Below, one piece after another: positions 1 to 10,129 of a stretch of 64,000 nt of DNA. The stretch spans positions 7,093,001 through 7,157,000 of the forward strand of contig OW203732.1 of the NCBI GenBank assembly GCA_934045075.1. Reading direction: 5' to 3'. The notes under the pieces were generated by a model. The model was not told where the DNA came from. It did not search any database and worked only from the letters and a program-made list of their open reading frames with translations. The stretch comes from Yponomeuta sedellus. Taxonomy: Eukaryota; Arthropoda; Insecta; Lepidoptera; Yponomeutidae. A program made the translations under genes and the position numbers. Every line of letters starts with the position of its first letter. The first letter of the stretch is position 1.

Positions 1-75
1 GTTACCCATCCAGCACCTGACCGCGCCTGTTGTTGCTTAACTCAAGTAATTGATTCCAATCAATCGGTGCGACTA
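1..75 (-). repeat. 5S-rRNA-like SINE, 5' part (truncated)
   Basis: On the minus strand this carries the family's 5' head: a 'gattggaatcaat' block, then 'taagcaacaacaggcgcgg' and 'ggtgctggatgggta', matching the A-box, intermediate element and C-box region of insect 5S rRNA. It joins directly to an RTE-like fragment near position 75, so the copy is recombined or truncated. It continues off the left edge. Confidence 0.7.
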
Positions 76-262
76 AGTGACACAAACCGGGGAGTGGGCA
101 GCAGCGCCCCCTGCAGTACAATTCCACCGAACTGCGATCCCCAACCCGCATGCCCAGCGTAGGGATGATGGACAGTACCCCCTATGATAGCACAACGTGG
201 CGCTCTTTAGGGGAGGGCTATGTCCAGCAGTGGACTAGTATAGCCTGACGACGACTCGGTTC
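75..262 (+). repeat. RTE-like LINE 3' end fragment
   Basis: The repeat runs from 'gacacaaaccgggg' to 'agcctgacgacgac'. The segment around 195-245 translates as TTWRSLGEGYVQQWTS, which matches the extreme C-terminus of RTE-clade reverse transcriptases followed by a stop. Relatives lie near 24.8, 45.0 (minus) and 51.0 kb. It is a dead, 5'-truncated copy. Confidence 0.65.
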
Positions 263-669
263 GACTAGACCACGAGCGCTTCTCGAATATAGGTTACCTA
301 AAAAAACTACCAGCGTAGAGGGCTCTTTACAAGGCAGTCTTGCCGTCTCACTGGTCATGTGCTGCTCAAATTGAGAGTTACACAGCTCTAACGCGCGCCT
401 CACAATGGACTGCACTTTTCTACGGACTCAGCACGTTTTTCTCGGGATTAGGTACTGCTAAGACCTATTGAAATGTCTGCGGGGCGAGATACCTACTCTG
501 TCACCTAGGTGGGTAATGGTGAACTTAGGATTTATTGCGGTGGGTGCGGTAGGAGAAAGCTGCAATGTATGAATATGTTACTTTATTTTGTGAACATGGT
601 GTAACCCTAGTGGTAACGGACTTCTTATTAATATTAAAAATGTGAAAGTTTGTAAAGATGTAAGTATGT
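263..669. other. Unassigned AT-rich sequence
   Basis: I see no coding or repeat signature except a weak 'gtgaaagtttgtaaagatg' motif near 640, which belongs to the interspersed repeat also seen near 2.4, 2.7 and 20.3 kb. Confidence 0.4.
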
Positions 670-1180
670 AATTCAATCACGCCCCCTCCAAAGGCGTCGA
701 GAAATAGCCGATTTAATCCTGTTGCTTCGTATTGCGTCTGGTCAAATCGACTGTCCACTGTTGCTTAGTCAACTTAATTTCTATGTTCCAAACAGATCAA
801 GGCGAGTAAATCCAGTTTTTCATTTGGAAAAAGTGTCAACTAGGTATAGGCAAAACTCATATCTACGGCGGGCTTGCAACCAATTTAATAAACTGGCGAA
901 AATAGGCGATCAAGATATGTTTAATTCTTCAGTCCAAAGCTTGAGGGATAAACTTAGTGCAGATTTTTTTGTTGGTTAAAACGATTTATGGACTATTTTT
1001 TTTTCTTTTAAATATTAATTTAGTGCTTTAAACTGTCACTGGATTTTTGCTTTAAGAGCTTGAGTGCTAAATTTTTTTTCCATGAGTGGAGACTTATAAT
1101 TGGCCTTCTGCATGTTTAATGATTTTGTTACTCTTTGTTATGTGCTGTTAGTCTTCCCAATATTAAATAAATAAAATAAA
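670..1180 (+). pseudogene. Non-LTR retrotransposon RT C-terminus and 3' tail
   Basis: An open frame of 85 residues from 722 to 979 (it extends a little upstream) contains LRIASGQ, a CPLLLSQLNFYVP block and a C-terminal RDKLSADFF. This layout is typical of the post-RT C-terminal region of insect LINE ORF2 proteins of the Jockey/I type. It is followed by an AT-rich 3' UTR ending in an A-rich (aaata)n tail near 1165-1190. The rest of ORF2 is missing, so this is a 5'-truncated dead copy. The clade is uncertain. Confidence 0.55.
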
Positions 1181-1768
1181 TAAAAAAATAACGACTGGAA
1201 GGATTTACGTACAGAAAGACAAACATCTGAATTGAGACATAGGATACCTGATATCTCGGCAATGCGTTGTCGTGTGATCATATTTTTTTAATACAATTGC
1301 TCAAAAAGTGGCGTATTACAGGGACGTATAGCGTGCGGGATGTGGGCTATTACACACTTGTGCTTTTTTTTCACCTTTCCCGCACTCGTGCCTTTTCTTT
1401 CCCAACTGTCAAAATAATGTCTATTAAAAAGAAAAACCAACCATGAAGTTTTTACTAAAAAAAAATCATAGAAGTTTTTATGAGCTACTAATTTGTTTCA
1501 ATATCAGATTTAATGATTTTATTGAATGAATTAAGTTAGGTCTCATTTCATTTCTTCTCATTAAATTTCATTTTCATTTCATATCAATAAAAAAATTCTA
1601 CTGAAGACTTGGCTGTATGGGCATAGCTCCCTTTGCATACTAGAATGGGTTAAGAAAAAAAATCTCTGCTTATATTTTTTTACGGTTGGCGCCCTTTTTC
1701 AAATAATGTATCTTTATTAAATTGCTTATTTTTTTCGCAACTGCATTAAAAATAGTCGTTCAGTACAC
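1181..1768. other. AT-rich sequence, no gene seen
   Basis: No ORF, RNA gene or named repeat is recognisable. Poly-A and poly-T runs are frequent. It leads into the inverted repeat at 1769-1878. Confidence 0.4.
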
Positions 1769-1878
1769 GTGCGGAACCGTCATTGCAACTTGTTCCGACG
1801 GTCAACCCTCGCCTTCGGCTGCGCCTCGGCTCGGGTAGACATTTGTCGGAACTCTTTGCAATGACAGCCTTTCCGCAC
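1769..1878. repeat. Imperfect inverted repeat (about 31-bp arms)
   Basis: The left arm starts 'gtgcggaaccgtcattgcaa' and the right arm ends 'tgcaatgacagcctttccgcac'. They flank a GC-rich loop with 'ccctcgccttcggctgcgcc'. It could be a small MITE end or a structured repeat. No target duplication is evident. Confidence 0.55.
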
Positions 1879-1963
1879 TTGTAATGAAATATACTATAGT
1901 GTTAATGTAACTGTATTGAAGCCAAGATCTATGATAAAAACTTATTTATTGCATTGTCATTGA

Positions 1964-2330
1964 AGCGCTCGTGGCCTAGCGGAACCGAGTGATTGGAATC
2001 AATCACTTGGATTAAGCAATAACAGACGCGGTCAGGTACTGGATGGGTGACCATCATGACTACCGCTAGTGGCATTTTTCCTAGCGCTTCCGTGCTTTGC
2101 AAGGCACGTCAAGCTGTTGGTGCCGGCTGTCATGTAATGGCAGTCGTCAAGCCATGTTAGAGGTCTTATGGGCGGCTTGATATCTTCTGACAGTAAGGCC
2201 CGCCACTGTCTTACAATCCTCCACCAACCCCGGACATGTCCCCCGTGGTGGAGTATGGCCTAACCTTCCTGCTATACAGGAAGAGACCCGTGCCTCAACA
2301 GTGGGGACAATAAAGGGTTGATATCAATTG
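1964..2330 (+). repeat. 5S-rRNA-like SINE, near full length
   Basis: The order is head 'gcgctcgtggcctagcggaa', then a 5S-like promoter block ('ttaagcaataacagacgcgg', 'tcaggtactggatgggtgacc'), then a family-specific body ('ccgtgctttgcaaggcacgt', 'ctgacagtaaggcccgccac', 'gtggtggagtatggcctaac') and a 3' end '...gggttgata' with no poly-A. The promoter block matches the internal control region of 5S rRNA, so the family fits the 5S-derived (SINE3) class using a type-1 Pol III promoter. About 16 copies or fragments lie in the window, on both strands. Confidence 0.75.
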
Positions 2331-2737
2331 CCATGGTAACACGAATCGTACAAACGGATTCTGGGGCGGTACAAAGTTAGTCGCTATAGCAAGTAATTAC
2401 TATTATTGTGAAAGTTTGTGAAGATATTTCAATGTTTTTTACTCAATCACGCAATAACAGATGAGTGGGGTTACATGAAACTTGGCGTACAGATAGCCAA
2501 AGATCTAAATTGAGACATAGGATACTCGATAATTCGACAATGCGTTCCCGTGGGATAGTATTTTGCGGCTACTGTAACCTTTTGTCCAACCCAAACTCAT
2601 AGATATTTATTTATTGCCTTGCCATGGTAACAAGAATCGCATAAACCGATTTTGTGGCGGTACATAGTTTGTCACACTAATATTATGCAGGCGAAAGTTT
2701 GTGAGTGTGTATGTTTGTTACTTCTTCACGTGTAAAC
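2331..2737. repeat. Fragments of a common interspersed repeat ('repeat F')
   Basis: Segments near 2395-2560 and 2635-2737 contain 'aagtttgtgaagatatt', 'acttcttcacgtgtaaac' and related motifs, shared with 18.75-18.87, 19.32-19.46 and 20.14-20.34 kb. It is non-coding and its class is not recognised. The second fragment is the target of the SINE-A insertion at 2751. Confidence 0.5.
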
Positions 2738-2750
2738 GTCTAGAAAGATT

Positions 2751-2986
2751 ATACTATTTTTATTTTAAATGCACTAACCCGTGTTAAGGAACAAATTTAA
2801 AAACGTATTGAGAGGCTAAAAATTTCACCCATGCAGGGATTCGAATAGTGTAAAGAGGTTCGAAATTTCACTGATGCCGTGAGTCGCCCATTGGCTCAAT
2901 TGGTAGAGCGCTGGCACGGATAACCAGAGGTTGCGGGTTCGAATCCCGGCATGGGTGAAATTTTTAGCCTCTAAATAGGTTTTTTA
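2751..2986 (+). repeat. SINE-A, foldback copy with 13-bp target duplication
   Basis: The right part is a complete tRNA-like unit (2891-2960) with A-box 'tggctcaattgg', B-box 'ggttcgaatcc' and cloverleaf pairing, followed by 'tttttagcctctaaatagg'. The left part (about 2774-2848) is the inverted copy of that same 3' region ('gagaggctaaaaatttcacc'). The whole palindromic unit is bracketed by 'gtctagaaagatt' at 2738-2750 and 2987-2999, so it entered as a single event. Both arms carry the unusual 'gggtgaaat' variant rather than the usual 'gggtggaat'. Confidence 0.8.
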
Positions 2987-3067
2987 GTCTAGAAAGATTT
3001 TAATAATATTTGATATCGAGTTAGCTGATACTCTGGATTAACACAGGCTACGTTTTACGGCGGGAAA

Positions 3068-3442
3068 ATGAAATGAAATAAAATGAAAAGGTTTTATGCA
3101 AAGAAGCACAGAAACTGCGGCTTAATGAACGTTACAATTCAAACTAGGTGTCCATTTCAAAATCTAGATCATTTAGGAGAAAAAATGGACAAAAAAACTC
3201 CAAACTCAGTCTTTTCAAAAGTCCTTAATTAACATAGTTTACATAATTATTATAAAACATAGTACTCATACATTGTACTGGTTTTAATTTCAAACCTCAT
3301 TGTTATCTAAATAATCCTTTATGTTATAGTAGCCCTTTTGGCACAAAGTGTGCTTAACATATTTTTTGTCAAGAACACCGTGGATTTTATTATAGAAGCG
3401 TATCCAATGAACCATGAAGGATGTATTAACCTTTGCAGCCTA
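3068..3442 (-). pseudogene. LINE ORF2 C-terminus and 3' UTR, truncated
   Basis: On the minus strand the 5' part reads FYNKI, then TLCQKGYYNIKDYL, the C-terminal signature of the same LINE family found at 15.07, 35.93-36.69 and 51.79 kb. Downstream is a conserved 3' UTR with 'ctaggtgtccatttcaaaat' (plus strand is the complement) and a (ttcat)n-like tail. It is truncated at 3442, where repeat F sequence begins ('cccatgggacaatctccc'). Confidence 0.65.
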
Positions 3443-3784
3443 AATAAAATATCTTATTCCCATGGGACAATCTCCCGATAAACACCGCGGGGCCCAGCTA
3501 GTAATACTATAAACGAAGGTTTGTGAAGATATTTTAATGTGTGTTACTCAACAACACAAAGACGGCTGAACGAAGTTACGTGAAATGTCGCGTATTGATA
3601 GATAAATATTTGAACTGAGATATAAGTTGACGTTTGTGGGGTCAGCTAGTTGAAAATAAATGTTGTAAGGAAAAGACAAGAAATTTCTTGAACCAATTGT
3701 TTTGGGTGAAATCACTGAAGTTACGTCTGATATTTAGAATTTGCATCTACGTAGTGATATGATTCATGTAGCGTTCAGTAGCAC

Positions 3785-4060
3785 CTTCACTCATACTAAA
3801 AAGGTGAAAGGACCACTCGGACGCCACAGTTCTTGCGATTGCAACCCTGTATGCCCCCACTGCTGGGGATTGACTGCCATTACATGACAGCCGGCACCCA
3901 CGGCTTAACGTGCCTTGCGAAGCACGGAAGCGCTCGGAAAACATGCCACTAGCTGTAGTAACGGTACGGTCACCCATCCAGCACCTGACCGCGCCTGTTG
4001 TTGATTACCTCGAGTAATTGATTCCAAGTACTCGGTTCGACTAGGCCACGAGCGCTTCCT
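3785..4060 (-). repeat. 5S-rRNA-like SINE, internally deleted
   Basis: Minus-strand copy with the 5S-like block at 3960-4040 ('ggtcaggtgctggatgggtg', complement on plus). Part of the body, the 'ctgacagtaaggcccgcc' segment, is missing, so the 3' end joins early. Confidence 0.7.
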
Positions 4061-4439
4061 CAGTTCCTGGAACATTGTTTTTTTCCTCTGATATATTGAT
4101 TGTTTGAATCAATAAAAACCTCCAAGTATGAAAAACTTACAATAACAACGAAAACGATTCAATTTTAGGATATTTTATGCCGTATTCAAACTGCCTAGTA
4201 AAACTCCAGTTTAGTTAAACCACGCCATACAACTGTCGATAAGGCGCTATAAAATTAATTTGTGCGCCCACTGTGCCAGAAAGGCTGCAATCAAGTTTGA
4301 TGGCCCATAACTTTGGAATTCTTAAGACCCATTAAAAATATGTCGAAACGACCCGTATGGGTTTTATGTCAAGCAGGATGCAAACATCTTGTCATTCGGT
4401 AGTTTGAAGTTGTAGAGCGTCTGATTAATGGGAGTGTAG
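4061..4439. other. Unassigned sequence
   Basis: No recognisable gene, RNA or repeat. Confidence 0.35.
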
Positions 4440-4745
4440 AAAACAATGGAGTTAGGACATGTGGAGAGGATGAAGGAAGAAAGATTGACGAAACAAATAT
4501 ATATTGCGAATATGAGTGGAAGGGCTGGTGAGGGACGTCCCGGGCGGACATACATCGACCAAATAGGGGATGTATTAGCAAAGGGAAAGATAAAAAGTAC
4601 CCGGAACCAGCGTGCGTGCATGCAACGACTTATAAACGTTGATGAAGCTAAGGCGATCTGTCAGGATCGTGGCAAGTGGCAGTCCCTGGTCTCTGCCTAC
4701 CCCTCTGGGATACAGGTGTGAGGTTATCTATGTATGTATGTAGAA
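4440..4745 (+). pseudogene. RTE/BovB-like LINE, RT C-terminal fragment
   Basis: The 91-residue frame at 4446-4721 reads LGHVERMKEERLTKQIY, GEGRPGRTYIDQI, RACMQRLINVDEAK and QSLVSAYPSGIQV. This is the C-terminal domain of a LINE reverse transcriptase family abundant in insects. Only the last part of ORF2 remains. It ends in 'gtgaggttatctatgtatg', so the 3' tail is a (tatg) motif, which matters for the 49.7-kb microsatellite. Sister copies are at 17.7 and 49.4 kb. Confidence 0.65.
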
Positions 4746-5440
4746 AACTAGGTATGTTAAAAAAGTTTCGGTTGAAGACAGTATACACACTGCAGTCATT
4801 GACCGCCAATAATTACTATATTACTGATTGAGGCTAAGGTTTTATTGATCTTTGCCTACCCCTCCAGGATAAAGGCGTGTCAGGTTGTGGTATGCTTTTA
4901 TAAGACTCGATAAGGTTGTCCGATTTCTAGGGTTCCATACGAGTAGCTCAAAGGAAAAATGGATTTTAAAGGATCTCTTAAAGAATCACTTTTATGCCTG
5001 TCCGTCCATCTGTCTGTTAAAACCTTTTATTTCAAACACGCTTAAAAGCATTAAGTTGAAATTTAAAAACTGTATACTTAAGTCTATACTGTTTTTATTT
5101 TTATTTTTGATTTGTTTATACAACTTTAAGGGGCTACCCTTAAAGTTGTAAACAAATCAACTATTAAGTTAACGCAAAAAAAAATTGCGGTCGTTTATGC
5201 CATAAAAATGTATTTATTTTTAGTTATCGTATGGCATTTTACATTGGCCTTATAACTAGATACAATGCGTTTATAATTAATTTATTAATGGACCCAAGGA
5301 ATCAGAATTTATAGGATACTTCCCATTGGCCTAGAACTGTAAAATATGACAAATGCTATCGTCTTATACTACAACTACGGAAAAAATTTGAAAACTGTAC
5401 ATTTATTATTAAATAAAAAAACATTTTTAAAAAACCTAGG
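4746..5440. other. AT-rich sequence with a hairpin
   Basis: No gene is supported. A second trace of the 4.4-kb LINE tail ('tttgcctacccctccaggat') lies at about 4850-4885. A strong hairpin is listed separately at 5108-5156. Confidence 0.4.
5108..5156. repeat. Inverted repeat, about 21-bp arms
   Basis: 'tttgttta..acaactttaaggg' pairs with 'cccttaaagttgt..aacaaa' around a 4-nt loop. No T-run or gene end explains it. Confidence 0.55.
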
Positions 5441-5442
5441 TA

Positions 5443-5600
5443 TTTAGAGGCTAAAAATTCCACCCATGCCGGGATTCCGAGACATCTGGCTATCTGTGCC
5501 AGCGCTCTTCCAACTAAGCTAATGGGCGAATCCGCGGCGTCGCTGCCTGTACGTAATACAGAGAGTATTGTAAAGAGGTTCGAAATTTCACTGATGCCGG
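5443..5600. repeat. SINE-A, rearranged (head inverted against tail)
   Basis: The first part (5443-5530) is the tRNA-like region on the minus strand. It then switches to the plus-strand upstream segment of the same repeat ('gcgtcgctgcctgtacgtaa', 'cgaaatttcactgatgcc'). The tRNA-like box B is degenerate ('gggattccgag' on plus). Confidence 0.65.
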
Positions 5601-5639
5601 TAAAAACTCCGAATGTCGATTCCTTTACTTCTTTTTTTA

Positions 5640-5835
5640 CGTAACTTTAAACGTCCTACTACGGGGCACATGCCTTCTCTTAGTAAGAGACTGTGCGCTT
5701 AATTACCATGCGTGCCCACCGTCGATTCACAGTTTCAAGCGCTGAGGTGTTCAAATACACACCTAAGACACTCAGGTTTCCTCACGATGATTTCCTTCAC
5801 GTTAGCGAGTGATATTGCAAAACTTAGAAAACAAA
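5640..5835 (-). repeat. SINE-C body
   Basis: This contains the recurring lepidopteran motifs 'tcaagcgctgaggtgttcaa' and 'tttcctcacgatgatttcct'. The same body recurs near 14.4, 19.85, 39.9, 48.5, 52.1 and 54.3 kb, sometimes attached to a tRNA-like head (see 14.4-14.86 kb). Confidence 0.55.
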
Positions 5836-5841
5836 GTTTGT

Positions 5842-6066
5842 CGGCCTCGGTGGCGCAGCGGCTTAGCACGCCGACTGTAAAACGGAAGGTCCCGGGTTCG
5901 ATCCCCGGCCGGGTCAAACTAGGAAACTAACTTTTCTCGTTTGTCTCGGGTCTTGGATGTTATCTATGTATTTATTGTATTAAATTTATCCTCGAGTTAG
6001 CACCTATAACACAAGTCATTTAGTTGTACTTAGTTTAGGGCTAACGAGATCTGTGTAATATGTGAA
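5842..6066 (+). repeat. SINE-B, tRNA-derived
   Basis: The tRNA-like head (5845-5916) has A-box 'ggtggcgcagcgg' and B-box 'gggttcgatcccc'. The body 'tttgtctcgggtcttggatg' and 'agggctaacgagatctgtgt' follows. Other copies are near 8.7, 12.4 (minus), 25.1 (head plus diverged body) and 50.7 kb. Confidence 0.75.
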
Positions 6067-6171
6067 TGAAAATAAAAAAAAAGTCATAAGTACATACCCG
6101 TCTATCGTTTTTATGTCCATTGTTCTACCCACTGAGCTACCACCCAATGCTAATAATATTATCTTCTTCTT

Positions 6172-6495
6172 CTTCAGGCTATATGTTAGTCCACTGTTGG
6201 ACATAGCCCTCCCCTAATGAGCGCCACAGCGCCCTGTCTTCAGCTTGCCGCCAGCATCTGCCGGCAGTTTTTCGCAGATCGTCATCCCACCTAGTGGGAG
6301 GGCGTCCTATACTACGTTTTCCGAGTCGCGGTCTCCACTCAAGAACACGTTTACCCCAACGGTTGTCGGCTCTTCGCGAGATATGGCCTATGAGCTACGT
6401 CGATAACTTTAGTTCTCTGTCGGACCCTATCGTCGCGAATCCTATACTTCAGAGAAACTCCGAGCATAGCTCTCTCGATTGCTCGCTGAGCGACT
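6172..6495 (-). pseudogene. RTE-like LINE 3' part
   Basis: Minus-strand translation, with frameshifts, gives RIRDDRV, RQRTKVIDVAHRISRE, a W-rich stretch and a final 'GRAM' followed by 'aacagtggactaacatatag'. This is the RTE RT C-terminal region, and the plus strand shows the mirrored tail 'cttcttcttcaggctatatg'. It is heavily decayed. Confidence 0.6.
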
Positions 6496-7079
6496 TTGAA
6501 TTAATATCATAAATGGTAATAATTTATAATACTATCTTTTATCTGCCTACAAACTTGTATGGAACTCTCGGTGCGCTAGTCCGACTCGCACTTAACCGGA
6601 TATTTACAGTGGGGTAACCTATTGTGCATCTACGTCTAAACTATTACACGATAAAGATGATTTTTGCAGGGCAGTGTTATTTTATTTCTAAGCGCCGTAG
6701 TTCATTCCGACAGCCTGTAAGATATCAGTTGCTAACCGGAAAAAGAGTGTCTAGCCTAGGAACGGGCTTGGCAGGTAGCCAACAGCCAAGTAAGTACATT
6801 TCAAATGCTTAGTAGGTTCCCTTTTGTGTCAATAGTTCACGCCCCATATATTTTTTATTATTATAGTCCTTAGCTCTTTGTTATAAGATTCCATACACGG
6901 ACGAGAAGGATCAATTTTACTGAGTCCCTGTCTTTCTTATGAAGGGCTATTTCTCTCGGGGTTTTTTTTGCGAAATAGACATAAATCTTGGTTTCTCGTT
7001 TAGAGCTAGTAAAGTCTGCCAGTGCCCTTGTTTATCTGGTGTTCTTTTATTAACTGTGACCTTGTAAATTATAAGATTA
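6496..7079. other. Unassigned sequence
   Basis: No feature that I can support. Confidence 0.35.
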
Positions 7080-7290
7080 GATTACTTTATTCATAATAAT
7101 AAAATTATATATCAATGTTTCATTATAAAATTAAATAAAATTAATAACATGTCAGTTCCATATTATTTAACTGGATAAAAATAATCATTAAGGTCGTTTA
7201 GTGCCATCTCAAGAAGACTACGCTTCAGTTTGGTTTTAAACATACTAAAACTCTCGGTTTCAATAATATCGTGCGGCTGCTTACTAACCA
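7080..7290 (-). pseudogene. LINE ORF2 C-terminus, truncated
   Basis: The minus strand reads VSKQPHDIIETESFSMFKTK, then LKRSLLEMALNDLNDYF and a stop, followed by an AT-rich tail ending in (aatct)n at about 7072-7085. This is the C-terminal pattern of Jockey/CR1-type LINE ORF2. Only about 45 codons remain. Confidence 0.5.
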
Positions 7291-7349
7291 TAGTGTGTTC
7301 CATCATCGTTTGGCTTGCCCTGTTCCTGATTTTTTTAAGTTAAGTCTAA

Positions 7350-7466
7350 CAACTACTACGTTGGAAGAGACCGCTCCAAGCAATAAGATCGCCAATGGCA
7401 TAACATTACTTAGATTTAAGAAGCCATAGTTGTATTCTTTTTCCTGGTTGTGCAATAATGTTGCCA
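7350..7466 (+). repeat. LINE 3' UTR end that seeds the adjacent microsatellite
   Basis: 'agcaataagatcgccaatgg' and 'cctggttgtgcaataa' form the shared 3' end of the Jockey/CR1-type LINEs also seen at 11.07 (minus), 23.06, 39.2, 43.7 and 53.5 kb. Here the usual (attct)n tail is replaced by the (GCCT)n array that starts at 7467. Confidence 0.6.
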
Positions 7467-8228
<762 letters not shown>

Positions 8229-8392
8229 GGGAGTGAGGCCAAATTGTGGGAGCTAGTGATCCTCTGTACATTTTAAGCCGGCCATTAAGCATTACACATA
8301 CGAACAAAAAATACAGTGACTTAATATTAACTTACAGGAAAACTTGGGTGTATGTGTATGGTTTGTGACACTGTCGTTTGTATGTGTGACAG

Positions 8393-8436
8393 AGTGAGTG
8401 AGTGAGTGAGTGAGTGTGTGTGTGTGTGAGTGAGTA
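8393..8436. repeat. (GTGA)n/(GT)n simple repeat
   Basis: A short compound array of gtga units interrupted by a run of gt. Confidence 0.85.
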
Positions 8437-8668
8437 AAGGAGCCAGCCTCACCATGTGCGGAGCGTGAGCACGTAACGCGTAGTGGCATTATGTCAGCAC
8501 TGAATTTCAGCCTGCTCTAATTTCTCTTGAAGCTTAATACTATTCATGTAAGTGCATATAGTTAAGACTGTATGACATAGTAAGAAGAAGAAAATACATT
8601 ACAATAACAGTTGTTATACATGCTGACGACTTAACACATTGAGACACTACACGGCAGAATACTTTGAC

Positions 8669-9012
8669 GACCTCCGTGGTGCAGCGGTTTGGCACGCTGT
8701 CTGTAAAACCGAAGCTTTCGGGTTCGATCCCCGGCCGAGCCCTGGAGCTCTGGAAACGAGCGTTTTCAGTTAGTCTCGGGTCTTGGATGATATATATCTA
8801 TTTATAGATAGGTTTATTAAAATAAATAGGTTAAAATAAACAGGTTTTTTTTTTATTGTCCTTAGCACGGGTTAGCATTAAAACTAAAAATAGTATAATA
8901 TATCTATTTATTATATTAAATCTATCGTCGAGTTAGCACCTGTAACACAAATCATTTAGTTGTAATTAGTATAGGGCTAACAATGTTTGTGTAATGTTCA
9001 TGAATATTTATT
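8669..9012 (+). repeat. SINE-B interrupted by a SINE-A tail
   Basis: The tRNA-like head is at 8669-8742 ('gtgcagcggtttggcacg', B-box 'ggttcgatccc'). The body is split near 8810-8900 by a fragment containing 'attgtccttagcacgggtta', the SINE-A end. The break is flanked by 'atatatctatttat' on both sides, a 14-bp duplication indicating retroposition. Confidence 0.65.
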
Positions 9013-10129
9013 TATTATTATACTAAGAATTTACAAAGAATTCTCAAACAATGGTCACCGTGTGTCTCTGCAGCTGCTATAGGCAGCTGACTTAGCTTAC
9101 TGCTGAGGCCACTATTGCTCAGCACAGATTTTAAATCACGCAATTTTTCCTACTTGTTTGATGATGTTTGATGAGGTCGTCGCCAAAGTTGAGTGGGTAA
9201 CTCCAACAGGTGGTTTTCAGCCAGCAGAATGCAAAACCGAAGTTTCTGCGCTATTGCAGGCTCGTTCCCCATGAGCTAGGCTCAAAAAGCAAAAAGGAAT
9301 ACTTGAACAATATCAATGAACCAAGGGAGAAAAAAGCCCGTAAAACGTACGAGCGAGACAGCGTTGAAGTGCGGACGGGCTCGATGGCAATAAATTCAAT
9401 ACGTGATGATTCGCAAGCCACATCGCCGGCTAGTAAACTGACGGGCGTGATTTGTGTGTATCGGCGCCGCATTTTATTCGGCTCGGGACTGACTGAAATC
9501 TTTATGGGACAGACGGTATATAGGTAATGCGAGAATAGCATCATAGGTAGAACAGTGGGCTTAGTTACTCGTTTTGTGGCGTTGAAATGACAGAATTTGA
9601 AAAAAATAAGAATGATAACTTCCACGCAACACAATCGCTTGTCTTGGTTCCAAGCTGGGTAATCAGGTGTGTTATGGTTATATGTTACAGGTTTGTGATA
9701 ATCAGGCAATGACATCACAAATATGAAGAAACAACCAGATTATAGGCGATTGATTTGAATTGAATTGAAATAATTTGTTCACTTAAATCACAGTACAATG
9801 ACAGAATTTAAATACGATTTTTACAAATATAGGGCGGCCTCCGGTGAGAATTGAATCCACGACCTCAGACAATTTTTGGCGAGCACAATTCGACTCTGCT
9901 CGCGCACTACGAGTATAAACTCCAACATTTCTGCTTCGCGCAATCAAAGTGTTTCACGACATACCATGAATATAACGTCCGACTAACAATAGTTGGACCG
10001 GCCGTTCACAGGCATATGATCTGCCTGGCGGGAAATTTCCCTTTATAGTACAATAGCACGATCACCTGCTCTCCTCTACCATGGTGACCGTTTTTTTTCT
10101 TTTTTCTTTTTGTTACCCAGGAGAAACCC
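9013..10129. other. Unassigned sequence
   Basis: Open frames of 105 and 155 codons overlap on opposite strands at 9210-9718 but show no recognisable domain and no codon pattern favouring either. A degenerate tRNA-like B-box ('attgaatccacgacctc' on minus) lies near 9850. No gene is claimed. Confidence 0.35.

Noticed and set aside
2885..2960. Functional tRNA genes at the many cloverleaf-like sites
   Set aside because: They are embedded in dispersed repeats with shared flanks (SINE-A, -B, -C). The anticodon-loop base before the anticodon is not the usual T, and copies are decayed.
9210..9718. Overlapping 105- and 155-codon ORFs on opposite strands
   Set aside because: No recognisable similarity and no evidence favouring either strand.
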